From the NCBI GenBank assembly GCA_043746555.1, contig JAYTQU010000392.1:1-8562 (forward strand): a DNA stretch of 8,562 bases, in the 5' to 3' direction. The notes under the pieces were generated by a model. That model did no database searches. It had not been told where the DNA came from and saw nothing but the letters and a program-made list of their open reading frames with translations. Position numbers and translations under genes: made by a program. Position 1 is the stretch's first letter. Every line of letters starts with the position of its first letter. Source of the stretch: CAZQYC01 sp043746555. GTDB taxonomy: Bacteria > Pseudomonadota > Gammaproteobacteria > Steroidobacterales > Steroidobacteraceae. Shown here piece after piece: positions 1 through 6,245 of this stretch.

Positions 1-1587
1 CCACACTTCCGCGAACTGTCCCGAACCGCCGGTTTGTTTCTTGTGGATGTACTGCTCTTCGATCTTGCGAGTGAAGGTTTCGCGATAGGCCACTTGCGGC
101 TGACCCATGACGCCTTCGACATTGAATTCCGTGCGCATGCGATCAAGCGTCACCTCTAAGTGCAGCTCTCCCATGCCGCGCAAAATCGTTTGGCCGGTTT
201 CGCGATCGGTTTCCAAATGCAGCGAAGGATCGGCGCGAACCATCTTGCCAAGAGCGGCGTTGAATTTTTCTTGTTCGGCTTTGACTTTCGATTTCACCGA
301 CACGCTAATCACGGGGTCGGGAAAGCGCATACGCTCCAAGACAACGGGGTGCGCCGAGTCGCACAGCGTATCGCCGGTGTCGGTTTCAGCGAGCGACACG
401 AGTGCGATAATGTCGCCGGCGCGCGCTTCTTCGATGGGATTCGCTTCTTTGGCGAACATCTCGACCATGCGACCGATTTTTTCGCGCTTACCGCGAGTCG
501 TGTTTTGCACCGACGCGCCCTTGGTCAACACGCCCGAATACACACGAACGAAGGTGAGTGCGCCGTAGACGTCGTTGATCACTTTGAACGCGAGTGCCGA
601 GAACGGTTCATCGTCCGAGCATTTGCGTTCGCCGATCGGTGTACCGTCGGCATCGACTGTCTTGATGGCTTCAACGTCGGTCGGCGCGGGCAGGTAATCG
701 ACCACCGCATCCAACACTTGCTGAACGCCTTTGTTCTTGTACGAAGAGCCGCACAGCACGATGGTGAACGCGGAAGTAATCGTGCCCTTACGCAAACACT
801 TGCGCAGCGTGTCGGCGGATGGCGCGGTTCCATGGGTGAGATAAGCGTCCATTGCTTCGTCGTCTTGCTCGAGACAGGTGTCGACCAGCTCGGTGCGATA
901 CTTTTCTATATCGGCCAGAATTTTGCGATCGCTCGGCACGGTGATCCCAAGTTTATCGGCGATATCGGGTGTGATATCGAGCACTTGCCATTGCGCATCT
1001 TTGTCGTCCGATTCCCATACCAGTGCTTTCATCTCCACGAGATCGATCATGCCTTTGAAGTCGTCTTCAGATCCAATCGGCAACTGCACGGGCAACGGGC
1101 GAGAGCCCAAACGCTTCTTGATCATGTCCATGCAGCGCAGAAAATTCGCGCCACTGCGATCCATCTTGTTGACGTAGCACATACGCGGCACGTTGTAGTT
1201 GTCGGCCAAACGCCAGTTGGTTTCGGATTGCGGTTCTACACCGGCCACGCCGTCGAACACTACCACCGCGCCGTCGAGTACCCGCAGCGAACGATTCACT
1301 TCGATGGTGAAGTCGACGTGTCCGGGGGTGTCGATGAGATTGATTTTCTTGTTGCGCCAGAAAGCGGACACTGCGGCGCTTTGAATGGTGATACCGCGCT
1401 TCTGTTCTTGCTCCAAATAGTCGGTGGTCGTCGAAGTCTTCAAGTCCTTGGTATCGTGAATGTCGATGATTGTGTGCTTACGCCCCGTGTAATACAGGAT
1501 GCGCTCGGTGGTGGTGGTCTTACCGGCGTCCACATGGGCGATGATGCCGATGTTACGGATATCGGCAAGTGGGGTAGTGCGGGGCAT
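1..1587 (-). CDS. fusA: Elongation factor G, translational GTPase (partial, 3' end outside window)
   Basis: EF-G uses GTP to move tRNAs and mRNA through the ribosome and helps recycle ribosomes. The 529 visible residues begin MPRTTPLADIRNIGIIAHVD. They contain the P-loop AHVDAGKTTTTE (about 17-28), RGITI of switch I (64-68), DTPGH with the catalytic His (86-90), NKMD (140-143) and GSSYKNKG (G5 region). Domains II and III follow, with the motif GMGELHLEV. The window ends at the start of domain IV, at GGSGQFAEVW; roughly 170 residues should be missing. The ATG at 1587 matches the family N-terminus and has a weak GGAAG six bases upstream. Oddities: switch I is five residues longer than in E. coli EF-G (TKDLKTSTTT in place of GAATM), RGITIQSAA replaces RGITITSAA, and GGSGQF replaces the usual GGRGQ. 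There is no rpsG upstream; purL is the upstream neighbour. It may be a second EF-G paralogue or an acquired copy. The EF-G family call is certain; which subtype is not. Confidence 0.96.
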   Translation of the reverse strand, partial: MPRTTPLADIRNIGIIAHVDAGKTTTTERILYYTGRKHTIIDIHDTKDLKTSTTTDYLEQEQKRGITIQSAAVSAFWRNKKINLIDTPGHVDFTIEVNRSLRVLDGAVVVFDGVAGVEPQSETNWRLADNYNVPRMCYVNKMDRSGANFLRCMDMIKKRLGSRPLPVQLPIGSEDDFKGMIDLVEMKALVWESDDKDAQWQVLDITPDIADKLGITVPSDRKILADIEKYRTELVDTCLEQDDEAMDAYLTHGTAPSADTLRKCLRKGTITSAFTIVLCGSSYKNKGVQQVLDAVVDYLPAPTDVEAIKTVDADGTPIGERKCSDDEPFSALAFKVINDVYGALTFVRVYSGVLTKGASVQNTTRGKREKIGRMVEMFAKEANPIEEARAGDIIALVSLAETDTGDTLCDSAHPVVLERMRFPDPVISVSVKSKVKAEQEKFNAALGKMVRADPSLHLETDRETGQTILRGMGELHLEVTLDRMRTEFNVEGVMGQPQVAYRETFTRKIEEQYIHKKQTGGSGQFAEVW

Positions 1588-1637
1588 AGAAAACTTCCAG
1601 TCAAGTTTTAGGTTAAATTGGGACGATCGAATCGCCC

Positions 1638-1666
1638 ATTCTAGCCGAACTCGAGCCGAACTTGGG
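1638..1666 (-). promoter_or_regulatory. Possible promoter for the EF-G gene (weak)
   Basis: On the minus strand a TAGAAT hexamer (1643-1638) resembles a sigma-70 -10 box. It would place the transcription start about 45 bases before the EF-G start codon. The sequence 17 bases upstream (CCCAAG, 1666-1661) is a poor -35 box, and there is no extended -10 TG. The EF-G gene may equally be read through from purL. Confidence 0.25.
1644..1662. repeat. Short direct repeat GCCGAACT, 11-base period
   Basis: GCCGAACT occurs at 1644-1651 and again at 1655-1662, exactly one DNA helical turn apart, just upstream of the candidate -10 box of the EF-G gene. The spacing would suit a dimeric regulator on one DNA face, but two copies of eight bases can also arise by chance or slippage. 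Confidence 0.5.
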
Positions 1667-1690
1667 CCGGCAAAAGAATTTTTTGCCGGC
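1666..1690. repeat. Perfect 10-bp inverted repeat (hairpin) between purL and the EF-G gene
   Basis: The arms GCCGGCAAAA (1666-1675) and TTTTGCCGGC (1681-1690) are perfectly complementary around the five-base loop GAATT. The hairpin would be very stable in RNA from either strand. It is not a textbook intrinsic terminator: the GC block is at the outer end and the A/T block next to the loop, and no T-run follows the stem in either direction. It may be a purL 3' end or processing signal, an EF-G leader structure, or a protein-binding palindrome. Confidence 0.75.
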
Positions 1691-1709
1691 GTTGCGTCGA
1701 CAATCGCCG
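1687..1709 (-). other. Alternative hairpin overlapping the 10-bp inverted repeat
   Basis: On the minus strand CGGCG (1709-1705) can pair with CGCCG (1691-1687), and TTG (1703-1701) with CAA (1694-1692), leaving one bulged base and a six-base loop. Positions 1687-1690 also belong to the stronger hairpin at 1666-1690, so the two structures exclude each other. Complementarity is read directly from the sequence; any regulatory role is inference. Confidence 0.35.
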
Positions 1710-1731
1710 ATGACGATCGCCGATGACGATC
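1703..1731. repeat. 13-bp tandem repeat, 2.2 copies
   Basis: The unit ATCGCCGATGACG occurs twice back to back with no mismatch (1703-1715 and 1716-1728) and is followed by three bases of a third copy (ATC, 1729-1731). It lies in the purL-EF-G gap, 40 bases past the purL stop. Each copy carries a CGCCG that could serve as an arm of the alternative hairpin. Slipped-strand duplication is the simplest origin. Confidence 0.85.
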
Positions 1732-1770
1732 CACGCTTTTCGATTAATGCCGGTGAGTAGCGTCCGCGAG

Positions 1771-4700
1771 TTAGTCCACCCACACCCGCGCGTTGCGAAA
1801 CATTCGGGTCCACGGGCCGTCTTCACCCCAGTGCTCGGGATGCCAGGAATTTTGCACGGTGCGATACACGCGTTCAGGGTGTGGCATCAATGCGGTGATA
1901 CGGCCATCGGCATTGGTGATCGCGGCGATGCCATTTGGCGAGCCATTAGGATTAGCGGGATAGCGCACGGTCGATTCCCCATGGTGATCGACAAACCGCA
2001 ATGCGATCTTGGTATTGATCGCCTGAGCATCGAGTGGATGAGCAAATTCCGCGCGTCCTTCACCGTGCGCGACGGCTATCGGGATGCGCGAGCCATGCAT
2101 GCCAGTGAAGAACAGAGAAGGGGAGGGAAGGATTTCCACCAAATTTAAACGTGCTTCGTATTGCTCAGACCGATTGCGCACAAAGCGCGGCCAGTGTTCG
2201 GTGCCCGGCAGCAATGATTTCAGCGCCGCAAACATTTGACAGCCATTGCACACACCGAGTGCGAAGGAATCGGACCTCGCAAATAACGCGGCGAACTGAT
2301 CGCGCAAAGCCGCGTTGAAGAGAATGGCTTTTGCCCAGCCTTCACCCGCGCCGAGCACATCGCCGTAAGAAAAACCGCCGCAGGCGACCACGCCTTTGAA
2401 GTCAGCAAGTTTTGCGCGACCCGTGAGCAAATCGGTCATGTGCACATCGATGGCATCGAAACCGGCGCGATGAAATACCGCGGCCATTTCCGACTGACTG
2501 TTGACGCCTTGCTCGCGCAAAATGGCGACTCTGGGTCGAACGCCGGTGGCGATGAACGGAGCCGCGTTGTCGAGGCCTGGGTTGAAGGTCAGTTTGGCGT
2601 GCAAACCTGGATCGGTCGGATCGATAGCCGATTCGTATTGTTCACGCGCGCATTCAGGATTGTCGCGCAGGGACTGCATTCTGAAACTTGTTTCCGACCA
2701 GGCGCGATGCAGGTCGGTACGAGATTCATCGATAGCGATTTTTCCGTTCACCGAAAATCGAACGCGGTCGGTGTTCGTAACTGCGCCTAATAGTCGAACG
2801 CAAGATGCAATGTGGTGGCGAGCAAGGAGCTCGTTGACGGCCAACAGTTCGGACTCACGAACCTGCAGGACAACGCCCAATTCTTCGTTAAACAGCGCAG
2901 CCACCGCGTCATCGCCAGCATGATCGACCTCGATCCCGCAATGTCCGGCAAACGCCATCTCGGCGAGCGTGACGAACACGCCGCCATCGGAGCGATCGTG
3001 ATACGCAAGCGCCAGCCCGCGTTCTTTAATGTCGGTCATCGCGGCAAAGAAGTTCTTCAAGCGTATAGGTTCATCGCAGTCCGGCGTTTCTGCGCCGAGC
3101 TTCCCGAAAACTTGGGCGAGACACGAGCCACCGAGTCGCGCGCGACCGATGCTCAAATCGATGAGCAACAAACGCGTGTCGCCGCAGTCGGTGCGCAATT
3201 GCGGCGTAAGCGTGCGACGGACATCGCGTACCGGTGCGAACGCCGAGACGATCAGCGAGACCGGCGCGAGCATTTTGTTTCCGTCCCACGCCGTCTTCAT
3301 CGACAACGAATCCTTGCCAACCGGAATCGCGAGATCGAGCGCGGGACAAAATTCCTCGCCAACCGCTTTCACCGTGGCATAGAAATCGGCGTCTTCTCCC
3401 GGTTCGCCGCAAGCCGCCATCCAGTTTGCGGATAAGCGGATCAGTTTGATGTCGGCTATATCGGCCGCCGCAATATTCGTGATCGCTTCGGCCACGGCCA
3501 TGCGGCCGGATGCAGGCGCGTTGATTAGGGCAAGCGGCGTGCGTTCCCCCATCGACATGGCTTCGCCCGTCGTGGAAACGTAATCGCTAATCGTGACTGC
3601 AACGTCGCTGACCGGAACTTGCCAGGGCCCCACCATTTGATCGCGCGCGATCATGCCGCCGACGGTGCGATCGCCGATGGTAATCAGAAAACTTTTGTCG
3701 GCGATTGTGGGCAAACGCAGCAAGCGATAGGCCGCGTCGCGCAGGTCGATGCTGTGGGTTGGGAATGAATCGCCGAGCGATGCAATACTCTTTACATCGC
3801 GAGTCATTCGCGGCGGCTTGCCCAACAGCACATCGAGCGGCATGTCCACCGGTTGGGTCTTGTGCAACGAATCGCTCACGATAAGTTGACCGTCAGCGGT
3901 CGTGTGTCCGACGATGGCAAACGGACACCGTTCGCGCTCGCAGAGTTTTGCGAAGGCATCGATACGATCGGGCGCAATCGTTAAGACGTAACGCTCCTGC
4001 GCTTCGTTGCACCAGATTTCCAACGGCGAAAGATCGCGTTCATCGGAGGGAATCGCGCGCAGCTCAATGCGTCCGCCGCGTTTGCTGTGGTCGATGGATT
4101 CCGGAATACCGTTCGACAGTCCACCGGCGCCGACGTCATGAATAAGCTGTATCGGATTGGCGTCGCCCATTTGCCAACACGCATCGATCACTTCTTGTGC
4201 GCGCCGCTGCATTTCGGGATTACCGCGTTGCACCGAGGCGAAGTCGAGGTCGGCGCTGCTCGCGCCGCTGCCAACGGAGGATGCTGCACCGCCGCCTAGG
4301 CCAATGAGCATTGCCGGTCCGCCGAGTACGATAATTTTCGCACCGATAGTCACTTCGGATTTTTCAATGTGATCGCGGCGGATGTTGCCGAGGCCGCCGG
4401 CGATCATGATCGGTTTGTGATAGCCGCGCAGAGTCGCGCGATCGGTTGTCGCGGATAAGGCTTGTTCGTAGGTGCGAAAGTAACCCAAGATATTCGGTCG
4501 GCCGAATTCGTTGTTGAATGCCGCCGCGCCGATCGGTCCATCGATCATGATTTGTAGCGCCGAAGCAATCCGATCGGGCTTGCCGTGGTCGCGCTCCCAC
4601 GCGTGTTCGAATCCCGGAATGCGCAAATTGGAAACCGAAAAGCCGCACAAACCTGCTTTGGGTTTTCCGCCACGGCCGGTTGCGCCTTCATCGCGAATCT

Positions 4701-5646
4701 CGCCGCCCGAACCGGTCGATGCGCCGGGAAATGGCGAGATGGCGGTGGGATGATTGTGCGTTTCGACCTTTAACAAGATATCGATCGGTTCCGCATGATA
4801 GGCGTAGCGCTTGGTGTCCGGCGCGGGAAACCAGCGTTGTCCGATCGACCCTTCAATAACTGCTGCGTTGTCGCGATAAGCGGAGAGCACTCCCTCGGGA
4901 TTGTGCGCGTAGGTGTTGCGAATCATGGCCATCGGTGATTTCGCCTGCGGCTCGCCGTCGATGATCCAATTGGCGTTAAAGATTTTATGCCGACAATGCT
5001 CCGAGTTCGCCTGCGCGAACATCATCAGTTCAATGTCATTGGGGTTGCGTTGGCGCTTGCGAAAATTCTCGACGAGATAATCGATCTCGTCATCCGACAG
5101 CGCCAATCCCAAATCGCTGTTGGCTTTGGCGAGCGCCGTGCGTCCACCGACCAACACGTCAATGCTCTGTAGTTCGCGCCGCTTGCCATGAGCAAATAGT
5201 GTTTGCGCCTCGTCGTACGCAAAAAGCGGCGCTTCGATCATGCGATCGTGCAATGGCGGAGCCAGATGTTGGAGCGCGGCCGCGTCGAGCGATGGATCGG
5301 CGATAATCGAATAGGCGATGCCGCGCTCGATTCGCTCAACGTTTGCGAGGCCGCAGACATGCGCAATGTCGGTGGCTTTGCTCGACCATGGCGAAATGGT
5401 GCCGGGGCGTGGCACGACTAAAATCAGCTGCCCGGACGTTGAGTGGCGATGGCCGCCTCGCGGACCGTACGTGAGCAACGAGTCGAGAACGAACTTCTCG
5501 TGGGTATCCAGATCGCGAGTGCTCTGCACGAAGTGAACGAAGCGAGCATGCAGCGCGCTGACGCGTGCATCGCGCGATTGCAAGGCACCAAGAAGTTTCG
5601 TCAGTCGGAAAGCGGAAAGCGCTGTGGAACCGGGGAGCGTGAGCAT
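1771..5646 (-). CDS. purL: Phosphoribosylformylglycinamidine (FGAM) synthase, full length
   Basis: PurL converts FGAR, glutamine and ATP to FGAM, glutamate, ADP and phosphate, the fourth step of cytosolic purine synthesis. At 1291 residues it is the large single-chain type, close to E. coli PurL (1295), and alignable by eye along its whole length. Order: PurS-like N-terminal domain (about 1-150) with PRPGTISPWSSKATDIAH (79-96), linker, paired AIRS-type synthase domains, and a class I glutamine amidotransferase domain at the C-terminus. Visible key residues are NSEHCRH (214-220), KVETHNHP (293-300), HDRSDGG in the second synthase half, the nucleophile Cys of GVCNGCQ (about 1133), and His and Glu of MPHPERV (about 1256 and 1258). 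All expected residues are present, so it should be active and need no separate PurS or PurQ. The ATG at 5646 gives the usual N-terminus (GSTALSAFR); no strong Shine-Dalgarno is visible. DUF1820 lies 71 bases upstream and EF-G 183 bases downstream on the same strand. Confidence 0.98.
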   Translation of the reverse strand: MLTLPGSTALSAFRLTKLLGALQSRDARVSALHARFVHFVQSTRDLDTHEKFVLDSLLTYGPRGGHRHSTSGQLILVVPRPGTISPWSSKATDIAHVCGLANVERIERGIAYSIIADPSLDAAALQHLAPPLHDRMIEAPLFAYDEAQTLFAHGKRRELQSIDVLVGGRTALAKANSDLGLALSDDEIDYLVENFRKRQRNPNDIELMMFAQANSEHCRHKIFNANWIIDGEPQAKSPMAMIRNTYAHNPEGVLSAYRDNAAVIEGSIGQRWFPAPDTKRYAYHAEPIDILLKVETHNHPTAISPFPGASTGSGGEIRDEGATGRGGKPKAGLCGFSVSNLRIPGFEHAWERDHGKPDRIASALQIMIDGPIGAAAFNNEFGRPNILGYFRTYEQALSATTDRATLRGYHKPIMIAGGLGNIRRDHIEKSEVTIGAKIIVLGGPAMLIGLGGGAASSVGSGASSADLDFASVQRGNPEMQRRAQEVIDACWQMGDANPIQLIHDVGAGGLSNGIPESIDHSKRGGRIELRAIPSDERDLSPLEIWCNEAQERYVLTIAPDRIDAFAKLCERERCPFAIVGHTTADGQLIVSDSLHKTQPVDMPLDVLLGKPPRMTRDVKSIASLGDSFPTHSIDLRDAAYRLLRLPTIADKSFLITIGDRTVGGMIARDQMVGPWQVPVSDVAVTISDYVSTTGEAMSMGERTPLALINAPASGRMAVAEAITNIAAADIADIKLIRLSANWMAACGEPGEDADFYATVKAVGEEFCPALDLAIPVGKDSLSMKTAWDGNKMLAPVSLIVSAFAPVRDVRRTLTPQLRTDCGDTRLLLIDLSIGRARLGGSCLAQVFGKLGAETPDCDEPIRLKNFFAAMTDIKERGLALAYHDRSDGGVFVTLAEMAFAGHCGIEVDHAGDDAVAALFNEELGVVLQVRESELLAVNELLARHHIASCVRLLGAVTNTDRVRFSVNGKIAIDESRTDLHRAWSETSFRMQSLRDNPECAREQYESAIDPTDPGLHAKLTFNPGLDNAAPFIATGVRPRVAILREQGVNSQSEMAAVFHRAGFDAIDVHMTDLLTGRAKLADFKGVVACGGFSYGDVLGAGEGWAKAILFNAALRDQFAALFARSDSFALGVCNGCQMFAALKSLLPGTEHWPRFVRNRSEQYEARLNLVEILPSPSLFFTGMHGSRIPIAVAHGEGRAEFAHPLDAQAINTKIALRFVDHHGESTVRYPANPNGSPNGIAAITNADGRITALMPHPERVYRTVQNSWHPEHWGEDGPWTRMFRNARVWVD

Positions 5647-5654
5647 TTTTGGAA

Positions 5655-5702
5655 TCGGGAGGTCGGGAGAGCGACAGATCGGGAAAGCGATTTTGCGATC
5701 CC
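5655..5702 (-). repeat. Degenerate 8-bp periodic array in the purL upstream gap
   Basis: Read on the plus strand from 5655, six consecutive octamers each have CG at their second and third bases. Three start TCGGGA (5655, 5663, 5679), one starts GCGACA (5671) and two start GCGATT or GCGATC (5687, 5695). The array ends nine bases before the purL start codon, so it would sit in the 5' leader of purL mRNA as a pyrimidine-rich stretch. A TTGACG that could act as a -35 box lies at 5707-5702 on the minus strand, but no good -10 box follows it. The periodicity is visible; significance and function are unknown. Confidence 0.45.
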
Positions 5703-5717
5703 GTCAAGTCGCGCCCG

Positions 5718-6047
5718 TTACTTCCTATCTGTCGGCGTGTAAATGGGAGTGGGGAATTGTGTCACATTCGAGCCTTCCAGAGGACTCACTTTGCTGACGC
5801 CGCTCTTGCGCACTTCGTCGATTCGCAATACCGAATGCAACGGCAGGTAGGTGCGTTTAACGCCTTCGAACTCGGTTTTTATTTTTTCCTCGCCGGAATC
5901 GACCACCACCGACGAGCGCTCCCCAAACACCAATTCTTCCACTTCGACGAAGCCGAACAAGGCGCCGTGGCTGACTTTCTTGGCATAGATCTCGTAGACC
6001 TTGCCTTGATTGGCAAAGACGACCTTAAAAATGTGACTGGCTGCCAT
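5718..6047 (-). CDS. DUF1820 family protein, function unknown
   Basis: This 109-residue protein matches the DUF1820 family from end to end. It starts MAASHIFKVVFANQGKVYEI, continues with GFVEVEELVFGERSSVVVD (about 32-50) and KTEFEGVKRTYLPLHSVLRI, and ends with the typical NVTQFPTPIYTPTDRK tail. It has no signal peptide or membrane segment, so it should be cytosolic; alternating hydrophobic stretches suggest a small beta-rich fold. The family has no established function that I know of. The ATG at 6047 gives the family's usual N-terminus, although the bases just upstream are pyrimidine-rich and hold no Shine-Dalgarno. It is the first gene of the minus-strand block, 71 bases before purL, and is divergent from tagH. 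Co-transcription with purL is plausible but unproven. Confidence 0.93.
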   Translation of the reverse strand: MAASHIFKVVFANQGKVYEIYAKKVSHGALFGFVEVEELVFGERSSVVVDSGEEKIKTEFEGVKRTYLPLHSVLRIDEVRKSGVSKVSPLEGSNVTQFPTPIYTPTDRK

Positions 6048-6080
6048 ATGGGAGTGAGAGTTCGTTGCTACGCTGCCCGC

Positions 6081-6109
6081 ATCTTACATAGCGCAGTGTC
6101 TGTCGTCAG
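6081..6109 (-). promoter_or_regulatory. Candidate sigma-70 promoter for the DUF1820 (and perhaps purL) transcript
   Basis: On the minus strand CTGACG (6109-6104) and TAAGAT (6086-6081) are separated by 17 bases and match four of six positions each of the -35 and -10 consensus. Transcription would start near 6074, about 27 bases before the DUF1820 ATG. A second copy of the CTGACGA heptamer lies 12 bases further upstream (6121-6115). The placement in the divergent gap supports it; the hexamers are only moderate. Confidence 0.35.
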
Positions 6110-6121
6110 GCGTTTCGTCAG
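6103..6121. repeat. Direct repeat TCGTCAG, 12-base period
   Basis: TCGTCAG occurs at 6103-6109 and 6115-6121. One copy overlaps the candidate -35 box of the DUF1820 promoter. It could be a pair of regulator half-sites or chance. Confidence 0.4.
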
Positions 6122-6232
6122 TCTTTTGAGACATTACGCCAGCTCGACCAACGGGTTAGAGTAATTGGCGCACGCTGCGGCGAGTTGCGCGGATGCGCTG
6201 ACGTAAGTTCTATATCGATCGAGGTGTGCTCT

Positions 6233-6242
6233 GGGAAGAGAG
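6233..6242 (+). promoter_or_regulatory. Ribosome binding site of tagH
   Basis: The purine run GGGAAGAGAG ends three bases before the ATG at 6246 and is the best Shine-Dalgarno-like stretch at any gene start in this window. It supports 6246 as the tagH start; the conserved FHA strand (LKLRVIS) also begins directly after this ATG. Confidence 0.6.
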
Positions 6243-6245
6243 TCG

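Noticed and set aside
160..1611. Open frame of 483 codons on the plus strand, antisense to the EF-G gene.
   Set aside because: It is codon-aligned with the EF-G frame, so its stops would require TTA, CTA or TCA codons in EF-G, which are rare in G+C-rich genes. It has no recognisable domain and starts at a GTG inside EF-G.
1666..1690. Calling the 10-bp hairpin an intrinsic terminator of purL.
   Set aside because: No T-run follows the stem on either strand, and the A/T block is next to the loop instead of at the base; kept as an inverted repeat only.
2812..3435. Open frame of 207 codons on the plus strand inside purL.
   Set aside because: PurL is intact and strongly conserved on the other strand here; the shadow translation is compositionally odd (Arg-rich) and unlike any family I recognise.
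3638..3653. Perfect 16-bp palindrome TGATCGCGCGCGATCA inside purL.
   Set aside because: It encodes part of the conserved MIARDQM segment of PurL, so the protein sequence and G+C-rich codon choice explain it.
5071..5091. Inverted repeat GACGAGAT / ATCTCGTC with a five-base loop inside purL.
   Set aside because: It lies in conserved coding sequence (DDEIDYLVE) and has no feature that sets it apart from codon-driven palindromes.
5718..6164. Plus-strand open frame of 171 codons (5649-6164) overlapping the DUF1820 gene.
   Set aside because: It is antisense to a clear full-length DUF1820 protein and shows no independent family features.
6164..6182. Possible sigma-54 promoter (TTGGCGCACGCTGC) upstream of tagH, considered because some type VI genes use sigma-54.
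   Set aside because: The GG and GC elements are eight bases apart instead of the required ten, so it does not fit the -24/-12 pattern.
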